Origin: Beroe forskalii
Taxonomy: Eukaryota > Ctenophora > Nuda > Beroida > Beroidae
Assembly (NCBI GenBank): GCA_011033025.1
Contig: WFMF01000049.1
Coordinates: 372,001-436,000, forward strand
DNA: 64,000 bases
Direction of reading: 5' to 3'
Shown here: piece after piece, positions 45,136 to 55,965 of the stretch
Layout: each line of letters starts with the position of its first letter
How positions within the stretch are numbered: position 1 is the stretch's first letter
The notes under the pieces: model-generated
What the model was told of the DNA's origin: nothing
Databases searched by the model: none
Seen by the model: only the letters and a program-made list of their open reading frames with translations
Program-made: the position numbers and the translations under genes

Positions 45136-46894
45136 TCACTGGCCTGTTTACTTGAATCCTTCGATTCCTGTCATTGGCTGTTACAGCTGTTGGAATAGAA
45201 GTAAAACCTTCGAAATAGAAAAAAAAAAAAGAACTGCAACTAGACACGGGAGTCTAATGTCAGTTGCTACCTGGAGCGCTGCAAACTCGGAGAGCAGACA
45301 GGGACCAACGCTCAGGCCAAACCCATTTGTTCTGTATTCCCCTCCGGATAAATCCTGTGTGGGATGTCAGAACTTTCCAAATTAACCTTAAAAGGTCACC
45401 AGTGATCCATAAACAGGTTGTTCCTCTCAAAACGACCTATTTGTTTCATAAAATGACAAAAGTGGGGGTTACCCCTGTGACACTTAATAAGTCTGCCAAA
45501 GAGTATGACCAAACTGAGTTTACCATTCTGGTTTTCAAACGTTATGATGAACTCGCCAATGAAATGGGAGGGACAGTTCTGGATCCTTGAGAAGTGACAA
45601 GGACCCAGAACTGGCAAACTCGCAAGCCGGGTACTTCCACTTGTTCAGGGATCCAGTATTATTCCGCTATGTGAGTCAGGCTGATATGAATCAGTACAGT
45701 ACCTGTCTGGAATAAACCTGGGGAATAAACCTGAGGGTGATTAAATGCTTGATGCTCCGTTAATTATGATGTCGGATGGGATCTTGATACGTAGTATACC
45801 CAATCCCATTGTTCCAATTCCAGTAAAACCAGCTCCAGTGGCCGATTTCCGTTAAATGGTTCATAGCTGAAAATGTACCAGGCGTTCAAGAAAAGTTCAT
45901 TCAGTTTCTCTTTTTCTGCTAATCTGTCCTGGACAGTTGTTCATAACCTGTGACCTAGAACAATTTCCATAGGAATAGAGTCGCATAGTCGGCACTGGCT
46001 GAAAGAAAATATTTCAAGGTGCCGTCAAGTGGAATTCCGTAAAATGCAACCTAATTTGTTATGCCAATTCAGGGAGTATACCAGTGAAAGCTTAAAAGCA
46101 AACGAGAAAAAACCATTTTCTCCGGATCTCTGATCCATCTCCGGATCTAGAAATCCTTACGCTCCTGATTTCATCTGATCCAGCAGCTTTGTTGCATGCC
46201 AGCTGCTGCACAGCCTTGTGTGTTGCCAAAAGTTTCATTAAGAAATTGGCGATTGCTTGCTGCTTATCACTCGGTATTAGAGTGATATGCAGAACCTGAG
46301 GATTCCTGAGGGGAACCTGAAATTTCTCCTGGGGTTTTCCTGAAGCTGTTAAGCGTTCCTGTTACTTTTATTACCAAGGGGGTACCAGATTGATCAAGAA
46401 ATAGATATTACTGCAGAATATCTTCCAGCTTTTGCGATAGGAATGCTTCAAATGCTAGGAAAACAGTCTGAACGCGGAGCAGAAGAGATCCCAGTCCTCA
46501 GAAAAGTACCCGGAGCAGTTGTCTTCTGTCAGAGAGCAAGGCAGTTTGATAGCCTTGATGAGGTCCGCTGCCAAAAATGTAAAGTGGGTAGAGAGGATCC
46601 GCTAACAAAGGAGCAGGCATGTGAAGCAGGAGATGCTGCCTGCAAAGAGCTAAAGGGTCCTCAGGTGAGAAACCTGGAATGAACCAGAATGGGTGTCTGG
46701 CGTAGTGTACACTGATAACTGCTGGGTTAGTGACCAAGCAGTTCAGGTGTGGGAAAAGAAGCGAAGCCCGAGTAAGTTTCATCCGTGTCAGAAATGTGTA
46801 GAACATCTTCCAAGAAAACACCGACCTTGAACTAGAGTCAGCTGTTAAAGGATAACTGTGTTTTAAAACCTGCGGATGTTAGTCCTGCGGTGTT

Positions 46895-47700
46895 ACGACA
46901 AGTTAAATCCTGCGGATGTTAGACCGACAAAATACCTAAGGTAGAATCCGAGTGGACTACCTTAAATCCATGCTAAAAAATATATATAAAACCGAGTATG
47001 TATCCTGATGATGAAATCCACAAGGATTTGAAGCCGAAACAAGCGCCAAATTAAACGAAATTCGAACTTAAAGCAACAGAGTTACTTCCTGAATTCCTGA
47101 GGATGTTAGACCATGATTGATTTCCAAGGGGGTTTACAGGGTGTAAGTCCTGTGAATTGAGAGTACCATGGTGTGGTTATAGTACTCCTGCTGCCAGTGG
47201 TCATCTCCGAGTGTGGACCATGCCTTGTATAGTTCTCCAGTAAAAGTCCGCATTGAACAACAGTCTTGCAGTGATAGAAAAACTGCACCAGAATTTCCTG
47301 CGGATGTCAGTCCTGCAGATGTTAGTCCTGTGGATGTTAGTCCTGTGGATGTTAGTCCTGTTGATGTTAGTCCTGCAGATGTTAGTCCTGCGGATGTTAG
47401 ACCGATATAATATTCCTAAGGTATTATTCCTGCGGATGTTAGCCCTAATTCAATCCGAGAGAATTTTAGAGCCAAGTATCTATCCTGGTGATAATTTCCA
47501 TGATTTTTTTTTTTCCTTTTCAAGCGTCGAAACCAAAAAAAATCCGACATCTATTATTAACCTAGATTTTTAGCAACAGAGCTAAATCTGAGGAGGTTAG
47601 ACCGAATTTGATTTCAAAGGGGATTTCCGAGGCACAAGTCCTGTAGATGAGAGTACCACATAGTACCCTTCCAATTCTGCCACAGATCTTCGCCAAGTGT
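46895..47700. repeat. Diverged direct repeat with CCTGCGGATGTTAG clusters
   Basis: The order GCGGATGTTAGACCGA, AATCCGAG, TATCCTGRTGAT, TCGAAAC or CCGAAAC, AGCAACAGAG, GGRGGTTAGACC, CAAGTCCTGT and GAGAGTACCA occurs at 46910-47170 and again at 47390-47655. Between them is a short array of GTTAGTCCTGYRGAT units (47296-47400). It may be a pair of old terminal repeats or a tandem duplication. Confidence 0.6.
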
Positions 47701-47827
47701 TGTCAGCGTTGAGGTTCAGTTCTGAGCTCCATACTGTAACTTTCCTAACCTGAGAGCTACCTGTGGATGTTAGCTTCTCTCCGTGTTGTTGGGCTGGCTA
47801 GTCCCGCCAAAGCATTATATTACTTAA

Positions 47828-49260
47828 AGGACCAATACACTATACTGAAGTTGCCGATTTTATTTTACTACCAGCTTCATTTCATAAAATTATGCAGATT
47901 AGTGAAAACCCGAGCTCTCTATCTGCTTTCTACACTGAGTTACAGCGATATTAAGTGTACGTAATTTGATCATGCTGCTACGTCATAAATCACTGATTCG
48001 CAGGAAGAGGAATGTATCACGCACTGCGTAATATCATAGTTTACATTAGAACGTAGTCGGAAATCATTGTTTGCTTGTCGTGTATTGTTCCACCCTGTTT
48101 ACTAATATTTTTGAGGGACAATAATTACATAGTCTGGAATTGATATTAATTACTAGGGATCAACTAACTAATAAGCTAACAGTATATTTGCATTACTGAT
48201 TAATATGATATATCAAATCAAGGGAAGTGAGCAACTGAGCACATTAGCTTTATGAATAGCACCGTACAGATAGGAAATTAACTAGTGAAACAAACACTGT
48301 AGGTACTGGTCTGGAGTCCATGGAATCCACTAATAGATTCATTCATTAGAATGGTCAATGGACATGTCAAGTTCATCGTCATTGGACTATTGAACTTATG
48401 ATTTCGAATGTCCCTCATTGGATTTGATCATTAACTGTTAGTTTCAATCCTATCAGATGGTTTTATGATTACGTACTTGGGCCCATCAGAAATTTTAGAT
48501 TATAGGACTTATGATGTTCATCGGACCACAATTACCATAATCACAGCAACATTAGCTGAATTTTCTGAGCCCAGTTAGATTTGCCCAGAACATACATTGC
48601 GTTTGTTTAAGAAGTTAAAAAAGTTAGAAACATCTTAATATTGCAATGAATATTGTCAATAAATCAATTAAGCATTGTCAACCCATTACTATACTTAATT
48701 GGACCAAATTTTTGGGAATTTGGGGTGTCAGATGGGCACAATTGGACAATACCATCTATGATCATCGGATGTTTCGACCGACGTCTCCTGGAAGTGACTT
48801 GAAGATCAATATTTAATGATACCTTCAATATAAAAGACAAGATTTGCTAATTTTTACCGCTTTTAATATGTATGATCCTGAAGCATTTGCTTCATCATTT
48901 TTCAAAGATTTTACCAAATTAGATAATTAGCACAATACTAGAAACCAGTTGATATCATCCATAGTCACTAATTTGAGTAAACAATGCACCCCTGAACCAA
49001 AACAAAAACAACACAAAACACATCATTATACAGTGTTTATACAGCGCTCAGAGGCGTAGCAGCACTAATTGTAATCGATATCAGTGATTCGTGACGTATC
49101 ATAGCGGAATACAGAGTTACACTTTACACGCTTGTATCTCAGAAATTAGATCACGTAGAGAGATCGGAATTTCACTAAAGTGTGTGTAATAAATTGCTGC
49201 GTAATATTGGATGATTAATCATTTAATTTTTTAAACTCGATTCTATAGTGTATTGGTCCT
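47828..49260. mobile_element. 1.43-kb TTAA-flanked inverted-repeat element
   Basis: The ends AGGACCAATACACTATA and TATAGTGTATTGGTCCT are perfect 17-bp inverted repeats, flanked on both sides by TTAA (47824-47827 and 49261-49264). TTAA targets are used by piggyBac and Kolobok-type elements. No transposase frame is present, so this is a non-autonomous copy nested in the 4.6-kb insertion. Confidence 0.8.
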
Positions 49261-50491
49261 TTAATATATAATGCACCTCCCGTTGGAGCCACCCAGCCCG
49301 CACGACGGGGACGTTCCGAGAGGATTCCGCGGGCCTGGTTACACTTGTATGATACTACTGGTATGACCTGATTTGACACCTTTTGATCCTGGGCTACAAT
49401 CCCCCCCCCTATACCGTGTTGATGATCAATCACTTTTGCATAAATTTAAAACATAAAGAAAACTTTCTTCAAGACATCAATCTGCAAGACTTTTGAAATA
49501 ATACAACTGATTTTACTGTTTATGGCAAAATTTTAAGTTGATGTGACAATATAAAAATAAATGTTTCAATTATCACTATCATTAATAGTATCAGTTTCAT
49601 TTCTGAATCCTCATCAGATTTGCTATGTGAAGACTGCAGCATGGCCACTAATATTATAGTAAGTTTACCAGAATTGTGCTGTTGTAAAGTGTTTTTGTGG
49701 AAACAGTAATTGTTGTTGTACTGTTTACATTGTAATTAGGTAAAACAGTGGACAGTTTTTCTTCAGGAACTATCTTTTCCTTATCTCTCTTTAATATTGG
49801 GAGTACTCTCATTAAAGACTTAGGTGGTTTTCTTTACATTTGATTTGCTGTTTTCCTAACCTAGCCTTATTCTCATTGTAGGCACTGATGATGTAAAACG
49901 AAAGATTTCTGTCTCATTTGATGAGAGTTTAATTCATATATCAGCATTTTATTCTGTCAGAGCAATTGGGAATTTATGTATTCATATTGGGAGTATATAA
50001 TGCAATTATGAAGCCAGGGATAATTTTTACCTTGATCTTTACCTAGACCTGTTCTTTTCGCCTTTTTTTTGACATCTTTCTTTTAAACTATGAGTAAAAA
50101 TTGCTGATAGCAGTCAGATTGTGTTTGGCCTTAAAATTCCCACAGCGGCCCAATATCTCAGATGCTGAGTATGTTTGACTTAAAATTTTCGCAATAAATT
50201 GTGATTGTTGTTGCACGAGCCTAGCCTAACTGTATGTTGGTTGATAGGTAGACCTATATTTTGCTCATGTTCAGTAAGTCAGTATTCACTATTCAGTATT
50301 CACTATTCACTAAGTCAGTATTCAGTATTCATATATTACATGAAATCTTGAAATATAAAACAAGGCTTCAGCCAGGTTTCGTTTGTACTGCTCTGTGCTA
50401 GTCTGCTAACGTAATGATTTCAACTCTCAAGTTCAGATTGTTCAAGTTTATTTAACTAAAATAAATTAAAAGTAAGATTAATATCCTTCAG

Positions 50492-50660
50492 CCTGAACAG
50501 TTACTTGGGCTGACTGAAGCAGAGTACACCGAGATAATTCGGTATGTTGTTGGGGAGTACGAGGAGGTGGAATGTGCTAGGAACACTCTGATCACTGAGC
50601 AAGAGTGTGCTGGTGGATGAACATGAGAGATTGAGGAGCAGTATCTTACTAGCAAATTTG
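50492..50660 (+). pseudogene. Frameshifted copy of the coiled-coil exon
   Basis: After CCTTCAG the sequence matches the intact exon at 60854-61048 base for base, until one additional base in GAGTGTGCTGGTGG breaks the frame and gives an early TGA. Homology ends near 50660, where the segmental duplication stops, so the last third and the splice donor are missing. Confidence 0.8.
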
Positions 50661-50776
50661 GGACAAAAAAAGTAATAGAGAGTATTTAATGTCAACATTT
50701 AGCAGTGCAGCGCATGTGTACTTTATGTGTAAGAGTGTATTAGTGTATACTATGCTTTATGTATACTTTTGGTTTA

Positions 50777-53700
50777 AAATGACCACATTGCAAAATTGCC
50801 GATTTCGAGCGCCGATCGGCGCCCGTCCGGCGCCGATCAGCGCTGATCGGCGCCGATCGGCGCTGATCGGCGCTGATCAGCACCGATCAGCGCCGGCTAG
50901 GCGCCGATCGGTGGTACCGCCGATCGGCGCTGATCGGCGCCGATGGGAAATCGGCATCTTTTCATCGGCGGTCGTTGGCGCTGATCGGCGCCGATCAGCG
51001 CCGATCGGCGCCGATCGGCGACTAGCGCCGGCTAGCCCCGATCGGCGCCGACAGCGCCGATCTGCTCGATCGGCGCCGATCAGCGCCGATAAAAAACACC
51101 TGTATAAGGGAAGCTGTCAGGTGCATTTTATTCCAGATTTCCCCGTGATTTTACCATCGGCGCCGATCGGCGCTGATCGGCGCTGATCGGCGCCGATGGG
51201 GAATTTTTTTAAAATTCAAGCTTTGACAAGAAAATGAGATATCCGCGGATTTTATCGCATTTGACCGACTCTAACGATCAGGATTATGTTATGGTTTGTA
51301 ATTATATATGTTTTATATGCTTGGACGTCATTGTCATACTCATAGATAATGAAGGCTCCTGATTACATGGGAGGCCGACCTTGTTATTAACTTAAAATGT
51401 AAGAATACCTGATGATAATATTAAACGTCGATGATTTCAAATAAAAAGACATACAACGGACGCAGAACGGAAACACTGTAGTGATGAATGATTTTTGCAC
51501 GTGTTGCTTTGCACGTGTAACCATAGTAACGGCGGGTAGTACAAGTAATAGTATTGTTTAGATGGAGCCGATTTTAGCGTTCGCACTTTTACAGAAAAAA
51601 AAAACTTTAGGTTGGATGGACTTTTAAACAACTAACAAGCGCTATCCCCGGGCACCTCTCGGACTCCGCACGGACTTTGGCGGACTTCAGCGGTCTCCGC
51701 CAAAATTTTTGGTATCTGTCCCATATAACTCCGGCCGAGTGACGCCACAGATCAACACCTCAATCCTTATGAGTTTGTGTATCCTAAACCTTATTTTTGC
51801 CCTAACCATAACCGTAACCTCAATCCTGGCCCTAAACCTAACAAATGCCGACCCTAATCCTGTTCCTTTAGCCCCAACACTTTTGGGTTAAGGGTTTGGG
51901 CGGCTAGGGTTTGGGTTTGGGTTTGGGCTTGGGTTTGGGTTAGGGTTTGGGTTTGGGTTTGGGTTAGGTTTGGGTGAGGGTTTGGGTTAGGGTTAGGGTT
52001 GAGTTTGGGTTAGGGTTTTGGGTTAGGGTTTGGGTTTGGGTTTGGGTTTGGGTTAGATTTTTTGTTAGGGGTTACGGTTAGGGGTTGAGTTAGGGGGTTA
52101 AACCCTAACCCAACTCTATCCCAAACCCTAACCCGAACCCTAACTCAAGCCCCAACCCAAACCCTAGCCCAAACCTTAACCCAAAAGTTAACTCAGTTAA
52201 CCCAAACCTTAAGCCAAATTAAACCAAACCCGGTTAAGGGTTGAGTTTGGGTTAGGGTTTTGGTTAGGTTTGGGTTCGGGTTTGGCCTTGGGTTTGGGTT
52301 AGATTTTGGGTTAGGGTTTGTTTGGTTTGGGTTAGGGTTAGGTTAGGTTTGGTTTGGGTTTGGGTTAGGGTTTGGGTTAGGGTTTGGGTTTAAGTTTGGG
52401 ATAGGGTTTAAGGTGGTTTGGGTTAGGGTTTGGGTTAGGGGTTTGGTAAGGGTTTGGTTTAGGATTTGGCTTAGGGTTTGGGTTAGGGTTTGAGTTAGGC
52501 TTTGGGTTAAGGTTTGGGCTAGGGTTTGGGTTAGATTTTGGGTTAGGGTTTGGTTTGGGTTTGGTTTGGGTTTGGTTTGGGTTTGGTTTGGGTTTGGTTT
52601 GGGTTTGGGTTGGATTTGGGATTGAGTTTGGGTTAGTGTTTGGGTTACGGTTTTAGGGGTTGAGTTAACCCTTATCAAACCCTAACCCAAACTCTATCCC
52701 AAACCCTAACCCGAACCCCAACTCAAAATCTAACCCAAACCCTAGCCCAAACCTTAACCCAAAGCCTAACTCAAACCCTAACCCAAACCCTAAGCCAAAT
52801 CCTAAACCAAACCCTTACCAAACCCTAACCCAAACCCTAACCCAAACCATAACCCAAACCCTATCCCAAACTTAAACCCAAACCCTAACCCATAACCTAA
52901 CCCAAACACAACCCTAACCCTAACCCTAACCCAAACCAAACCCAAACAAAACCCTAACCCAAAATCTAACCCAAACCCAAGGCCAAACCCGAACCCAAAC
53001 CCTAACCAAAACCCTAACCCAAACTCAACCCTTAACCGGGTTTGGTTTAGGATTTGGCTTAGGGTTTGGGTTAGGGTTTGAGTTAGACTTTGGGTTAAGG
53101 TTTGGGCTAGGGTTTGGGTTAGATTTTGAGTTAGGGTTCGGGTTAGGGTTTGGGATAGAGTTTGGGTTAGGGTTTGATAAGGGTAAACTCAACCCCTAAA
53201 ACCGTAACCCAAAATCTAACCCAAACCCAAACCCAAACCCAAACCCTAACCAAAACCCTAACCAAAACTCAACCCCTAACCGGAACCCAAACCCTCACCC
53301 AAACCCTAACCCAGACCCAAACCCAAACCCTAACCCAAACCCAAGCCCAAACCCAAACCCAAACCCTAGCCCAAACCTTAACCCAAAAAGTGTTGGGGCT
53401 AAAGGATCAGGATTAGGGTCGGCATTTGTTAGGTTTAGGGCCAGGATTGAGGTTACGGTTATGGTTAGGGCAAAAATAAGGTTTAGGATACACAAACTCA
53501 TAAGGATTGAGGTGTTGATCTGTGGCGTCACTCGGCCGGAGTTATATGGGACAGATACCAAAAATTTAGGCGGAGACCGCTGAAGTCCGCCGAAGTCCTT
53601 GCGGAGTCCGAGAGGTGCCCGGGGATAGCCCTTGTTTAAAAGTCCATCCAACCTAAAGTTTTTTTCTGTAAAAGTGCAAACGCTAAAATCGGCTCCATCT

Positions 53701-54425
53701 AAACAATACTATTACTTGTACTACCCGCCGTTACTATGGTTACACGTGCAAAGCAACACGTGCAAAAATCATTCATCACTACAGTGTTTCCGTTCTGCGT
53801 CCGTATTCTTACATTTTAAGTTAATAAGGTCGGCCTCCCATGTAATCGGGAGCCTTCATTATCTATGCGTATGACAATGACGTCCAAGCATATAAAACAT
53901 ATATAATTACAAACCATAACATAATCCTGATCGTTAGAGTCGGTCAAATGCGATAAAATCCGCGGATATCTCATTCTCTTGTCAAAGCTTGAATTTTTTT
54001 AAAAATTCCCCATCGGCGCCGATCAGCGCCGATCGGCGCCGATGGTAAAATCACGGGGAAATCTGGAATAAAATGCACCAGACAGCTTCCCTTATACAGG
54101 TGTTTTTATCGGCGCTGATCGGCGCCGATCGGGGGCAGATCGGCGCTGTCGGCGCCGATCGGGGGCTGGCCGGCGCTGATCAGCGCCGATCGGCGCTGAT
54201 CGGCGCCGATCAGCGCCAACGACCGCCGATGAAAAGATGCCGATTTCCCATCGGCGCCGATCGGCGCCGATCAGCGCCGATCGGCGGTACCACCGATCGG
54301 CGCCTAGCCGGCGCTGATCGGTGCTGATCAGCGCCGATCAGCGCCGATCGGCGCCGATCAGCGCTGATCGGCGCCGGACGGGCGCCGATCGGCGCCGAGT
54401 CGGCGATTTTGCAATGTGGTCATTT
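50777..54425. mobile_element. 3.65-kb giant palindrome (foldback-like element)
   Basis: The ends AAATGACCACATTGC and GCAATGTGGTCATTT are inverted, and the arms stay inverted copies right to a centre near 52670. Order from the outside in: about 420 bp of GATCGGCGCC/GATCAGCGCC repeats, about 700 bp of ordinary sequence (for example AAGCTTTGACAAGA, ATATCCGCGGATTTTATC), then telomere-like TTAGGG/TTTGGG repeats that reverse strand. The arms differ by substitutions and small gaps, which argues against a simple read-through artefact. No transposase was seen. Foldback elements with long repeat-containing arms are the nearest known class. Confidence 0.85.
51890..53395. repeat. Telomere-like TTAGGG/TTTGGG core with strand switches
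   Basis: G-rich and C-rich runs alternate: G 51890-52095, C 52097-52235, G 52236-52672, C 52673-53033, G 53034-53186, C 53187-53395. The lengths mirror one another about 52670. GGGTTTGGG and GGGTTAGGG units are mixed and irregular, so this is not a simple telomere remnant. Open frames here are repeat translations only. Confidence 0.9.
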
Positions 54426-54529
54426 GCCCAATATATGTGGGTACCAATTACCAATATACACTCTGATCTGGTACATTCATATAACACAGCTCTTGATGCA
54501 ATATATGTTTCTCATTATCTTATTCCTCA

Positions 54530-54740
54530 GGTACACCCGAGTTTGTGGAATAAGCTGTTGCCCTGTCTGGGACCCTCATCTGATAAAGGACATTCAAGCA
54601 ACGTAGAATCAATCCAGCGACACTTTACCAAACGCATTGCTGGGACCAAGGATATGGATTAGGTACTGGGATCGTCTGAAGAAACTAAAGCTGATGTCTC
54701 CTCTCTCCAACGCAGAAGAGAAAGATAATCCATACTTGGA
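54530..54740 (+). pseudogene. Degenerate LINE ORF2 C-terminal fragment
   Basis: Across two or three frames it encodes PVWDPHLIKDIQ, then NVESIQRHFTKRIAGTKDMD and YWDRLKKLKLMS, ending in an LQRRRER-like piece. This is the conserved thumb and C-terminal block of CR1/Jockey-type reverse transcriptases. It is broken by frameshifts and a TAG near 54659. Confidence 0.75.
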
Positions 54741-54832
54741 ACTGGAATATTCTGCTGGTGTCAACTGCATATGACAATTCATTTGGGATAAAACTAAAAT
54801 TTGCTCGTCTCTTGAACTTGCTCCCTTAGCAA

Positions 54833-55021
54833 GTCAACACGGTGAAGGAGCTAGAGGCATTCAAGATTATAGCCCTGGGAGAATTCCTCGCCCAATACCC
54901 GGATAAGCCACCGGTTCCGGGTTACACACCTCCAACCAGCAACTCCTTACTCGACTGGGCTGTGAACGAGGAGATGCAGTACGTGAACATCACTGATCCC
55001 AACTTCGATCCCTGCCAGTAA
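54833..55021 (+). CDS. Possible terminal exon of an unknown gene
   Basis: After TTGCTCCCTTAG (a good acceptor) a 62-codon frame runs to TAA: QVNTVKELEAFKIIALGEFL followed by AQYPDKPPVPGYTPP and ending NITDPNFDPCQ. The opening NTVKE echoes the exon at 61407 (DQLNTVKESI), which follows the intact coiled-coil exon of the right copy, so this may be the tail of the left gene copy. I recognise no domain. Confidence 0.45.
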   Translation, partial: VNTVKELEAFKIIALGEFLAQYPDKPPVPGYTPPTSNSLLDWAVNEEMQYVNITDPNFDPCQ

Positions 55022-55705
55022 ACCCTTCAAAATGTGTGTATGCGAAACAAATGCTTCGGGAGTTCGGGAAGTTAGTTATGATGAGCCGGAACTGATTCCA
55101 ATTGATTCCCGTCAGACAATCCTATGACTCCTAGAGGGACGGGCCAGTCTCGATAACACTGATCAAGGGATATGCAGATTGCAGAATTACCTTTCTGTTA
55201 CGCTGACTGTTGTAAAGAATCTCCTGCTGACTCAAAGTCAAAAAGGGCCGTGGCATCGATCAGACTCAGACCAATTACAAAACCGACATTAAGTGGTGGT
55301 GCACTGTGCCGTTTATGAGATGATTTCGAGACAAATTTCGGCTCAATCCCAAAATTCCAATTTCTGGCACGGCATTTTTTCAGCTAATTTTAGTTGTATC
55401 CTTTGGAGTTTGGTTAATCTCAATGGTTTGTTTCGATAAATTAATTTGAAAAGTTACATTGATTGGAATAACGTACCTATCTAGATCTTTCAATTACATG
55501 TAGCACTTGTCTTGTTAATCATAATGTTATTTTGTTTTGCTTTTTTTAAATAATACCAATGGCATTTGAAATTCGTGCCGTCGGCAAAGTTGATTGATTG
55601 TTACCCGTTCAGAGCAGTGTGAATTGATGATTTCATTTTTACACATGTTTGATTGTTTGAAAAGGTCGTGTTTTTAAGTTTACTCTCTCGCTTAAATTGT
55701 CTATA

Positions 55706-55860
55706 GCGGCTCGCGCTATACTAACACGAAAGGTAAAGTACACACGCTGTTAGTATAGCGCGAGCCGCGCCGTCGCGAGCAGCATCGTGTCGTATTTTGC
55801 CCATCCCTAGTCTGCAACACGACCCTCCAAATTTCCGAGTGTTGCGCGCTAGGGATGGGT
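55706..55860. repeat. Two adjacent hairpins in GC-rich sequence
   Basis: GCGGCTCGCGCTATACTAAC and GTTAGTATAGCGCGAGCCGC form 21-bp perfect arms (55706-55769). Right after, CCCATCCCTAG...GCAACAC pairs with GTGTTGC...CTAGGGATGGG (about 55799-55858). They precede the third copy of the GC-rich dispersed repeat. Confidence 0.75.
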
Positions 55861-55872
55861 GAAATCCATCTA

Positions 55873-55965
55873 CCTAAGCCCGCATAGGTGTGTGTACGCG
55901 CGCGGCGCTTCCCTGAGGAAGCGCGCCGCGCAACGCAGACAGGGATATACGTGTTTAGCAAGCGT
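55873..55965 (+). repeat. GC-rich dispersed repeat, copy 3
   Basis: CCTAAGCCCGCATAGGTGTG ... CAGGGATATACGTGTTTAGC matches 6036-6143 closely, with a shorter centre. It immediately precedes the right copy of the segmental duplication. Confidence 0.7.

Larger units (their letters stand above)
44757..49348. mobile_element. 4.6-kb composite insertion in the left segment copy
   Basis: TGGTTACACTTGT is found at 44744-44756 and 49336-49348, and once only in the right copy (59719-59731 region), giving a 13-bp target duplication. The inserted DNA holds a tRNA-derived SINE (44893), a direct repeat of about 300 bp (46895-47200 and 47385-47700) rich in CCTGCGGATGTTAG, and a TTAA-flanked inverted-repeat element (47828-49260). 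Open frames at 45264-45590 and 46443-46682 have no motif that I recognise. A target duplication of this length suggests LINE-type or other retro-insertion. Confidence 0.65.
40228..50660 (+). repeat. Left copy of a large segmental duplication
   Basis: Matching blocks with the right copy: 40228-40348 to 55990-56100; 40349-40815 to 56372-56834; 42468-43396 to 56822-57745; 43966-44737 to 57748-58510; 49337-50660 to 59719-61005. Identity is high with scattered substitutions. Two insertions with 13-bp target duplications (40816-42480 and 44757-49348) are present only here. Much of the segment consists of CTGACCTACTGG/GATCCTACCTGA-like short repeats. Confidence 0.9.

Noticed and set aside
46443-46682. 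79-codon frame as a gene in the 4.6-kb insertion
   Set aside because: No family motif, no splice signals that extend it, and it lies between old repeats; kept only as part of the insertion.
47008-47056. Hammerhead ribozyme (CTGATGA ... CGAAAC)
   Set aside because: The core words are present and a small AAATCC/GGATTT stem lies between them, but this stem does not close directly on the core and the other helices are not evident. Chance or a retroelement 3' hairpin is likelier.
50689-54662. Frames with GADRRRSAPIGAD, TQTLTQTLTQ or GFGLGFG patterns
   Set aside because: They are translations of the GATCGGCGCC and telomere-like repeats of the palindrome, present on both strands.
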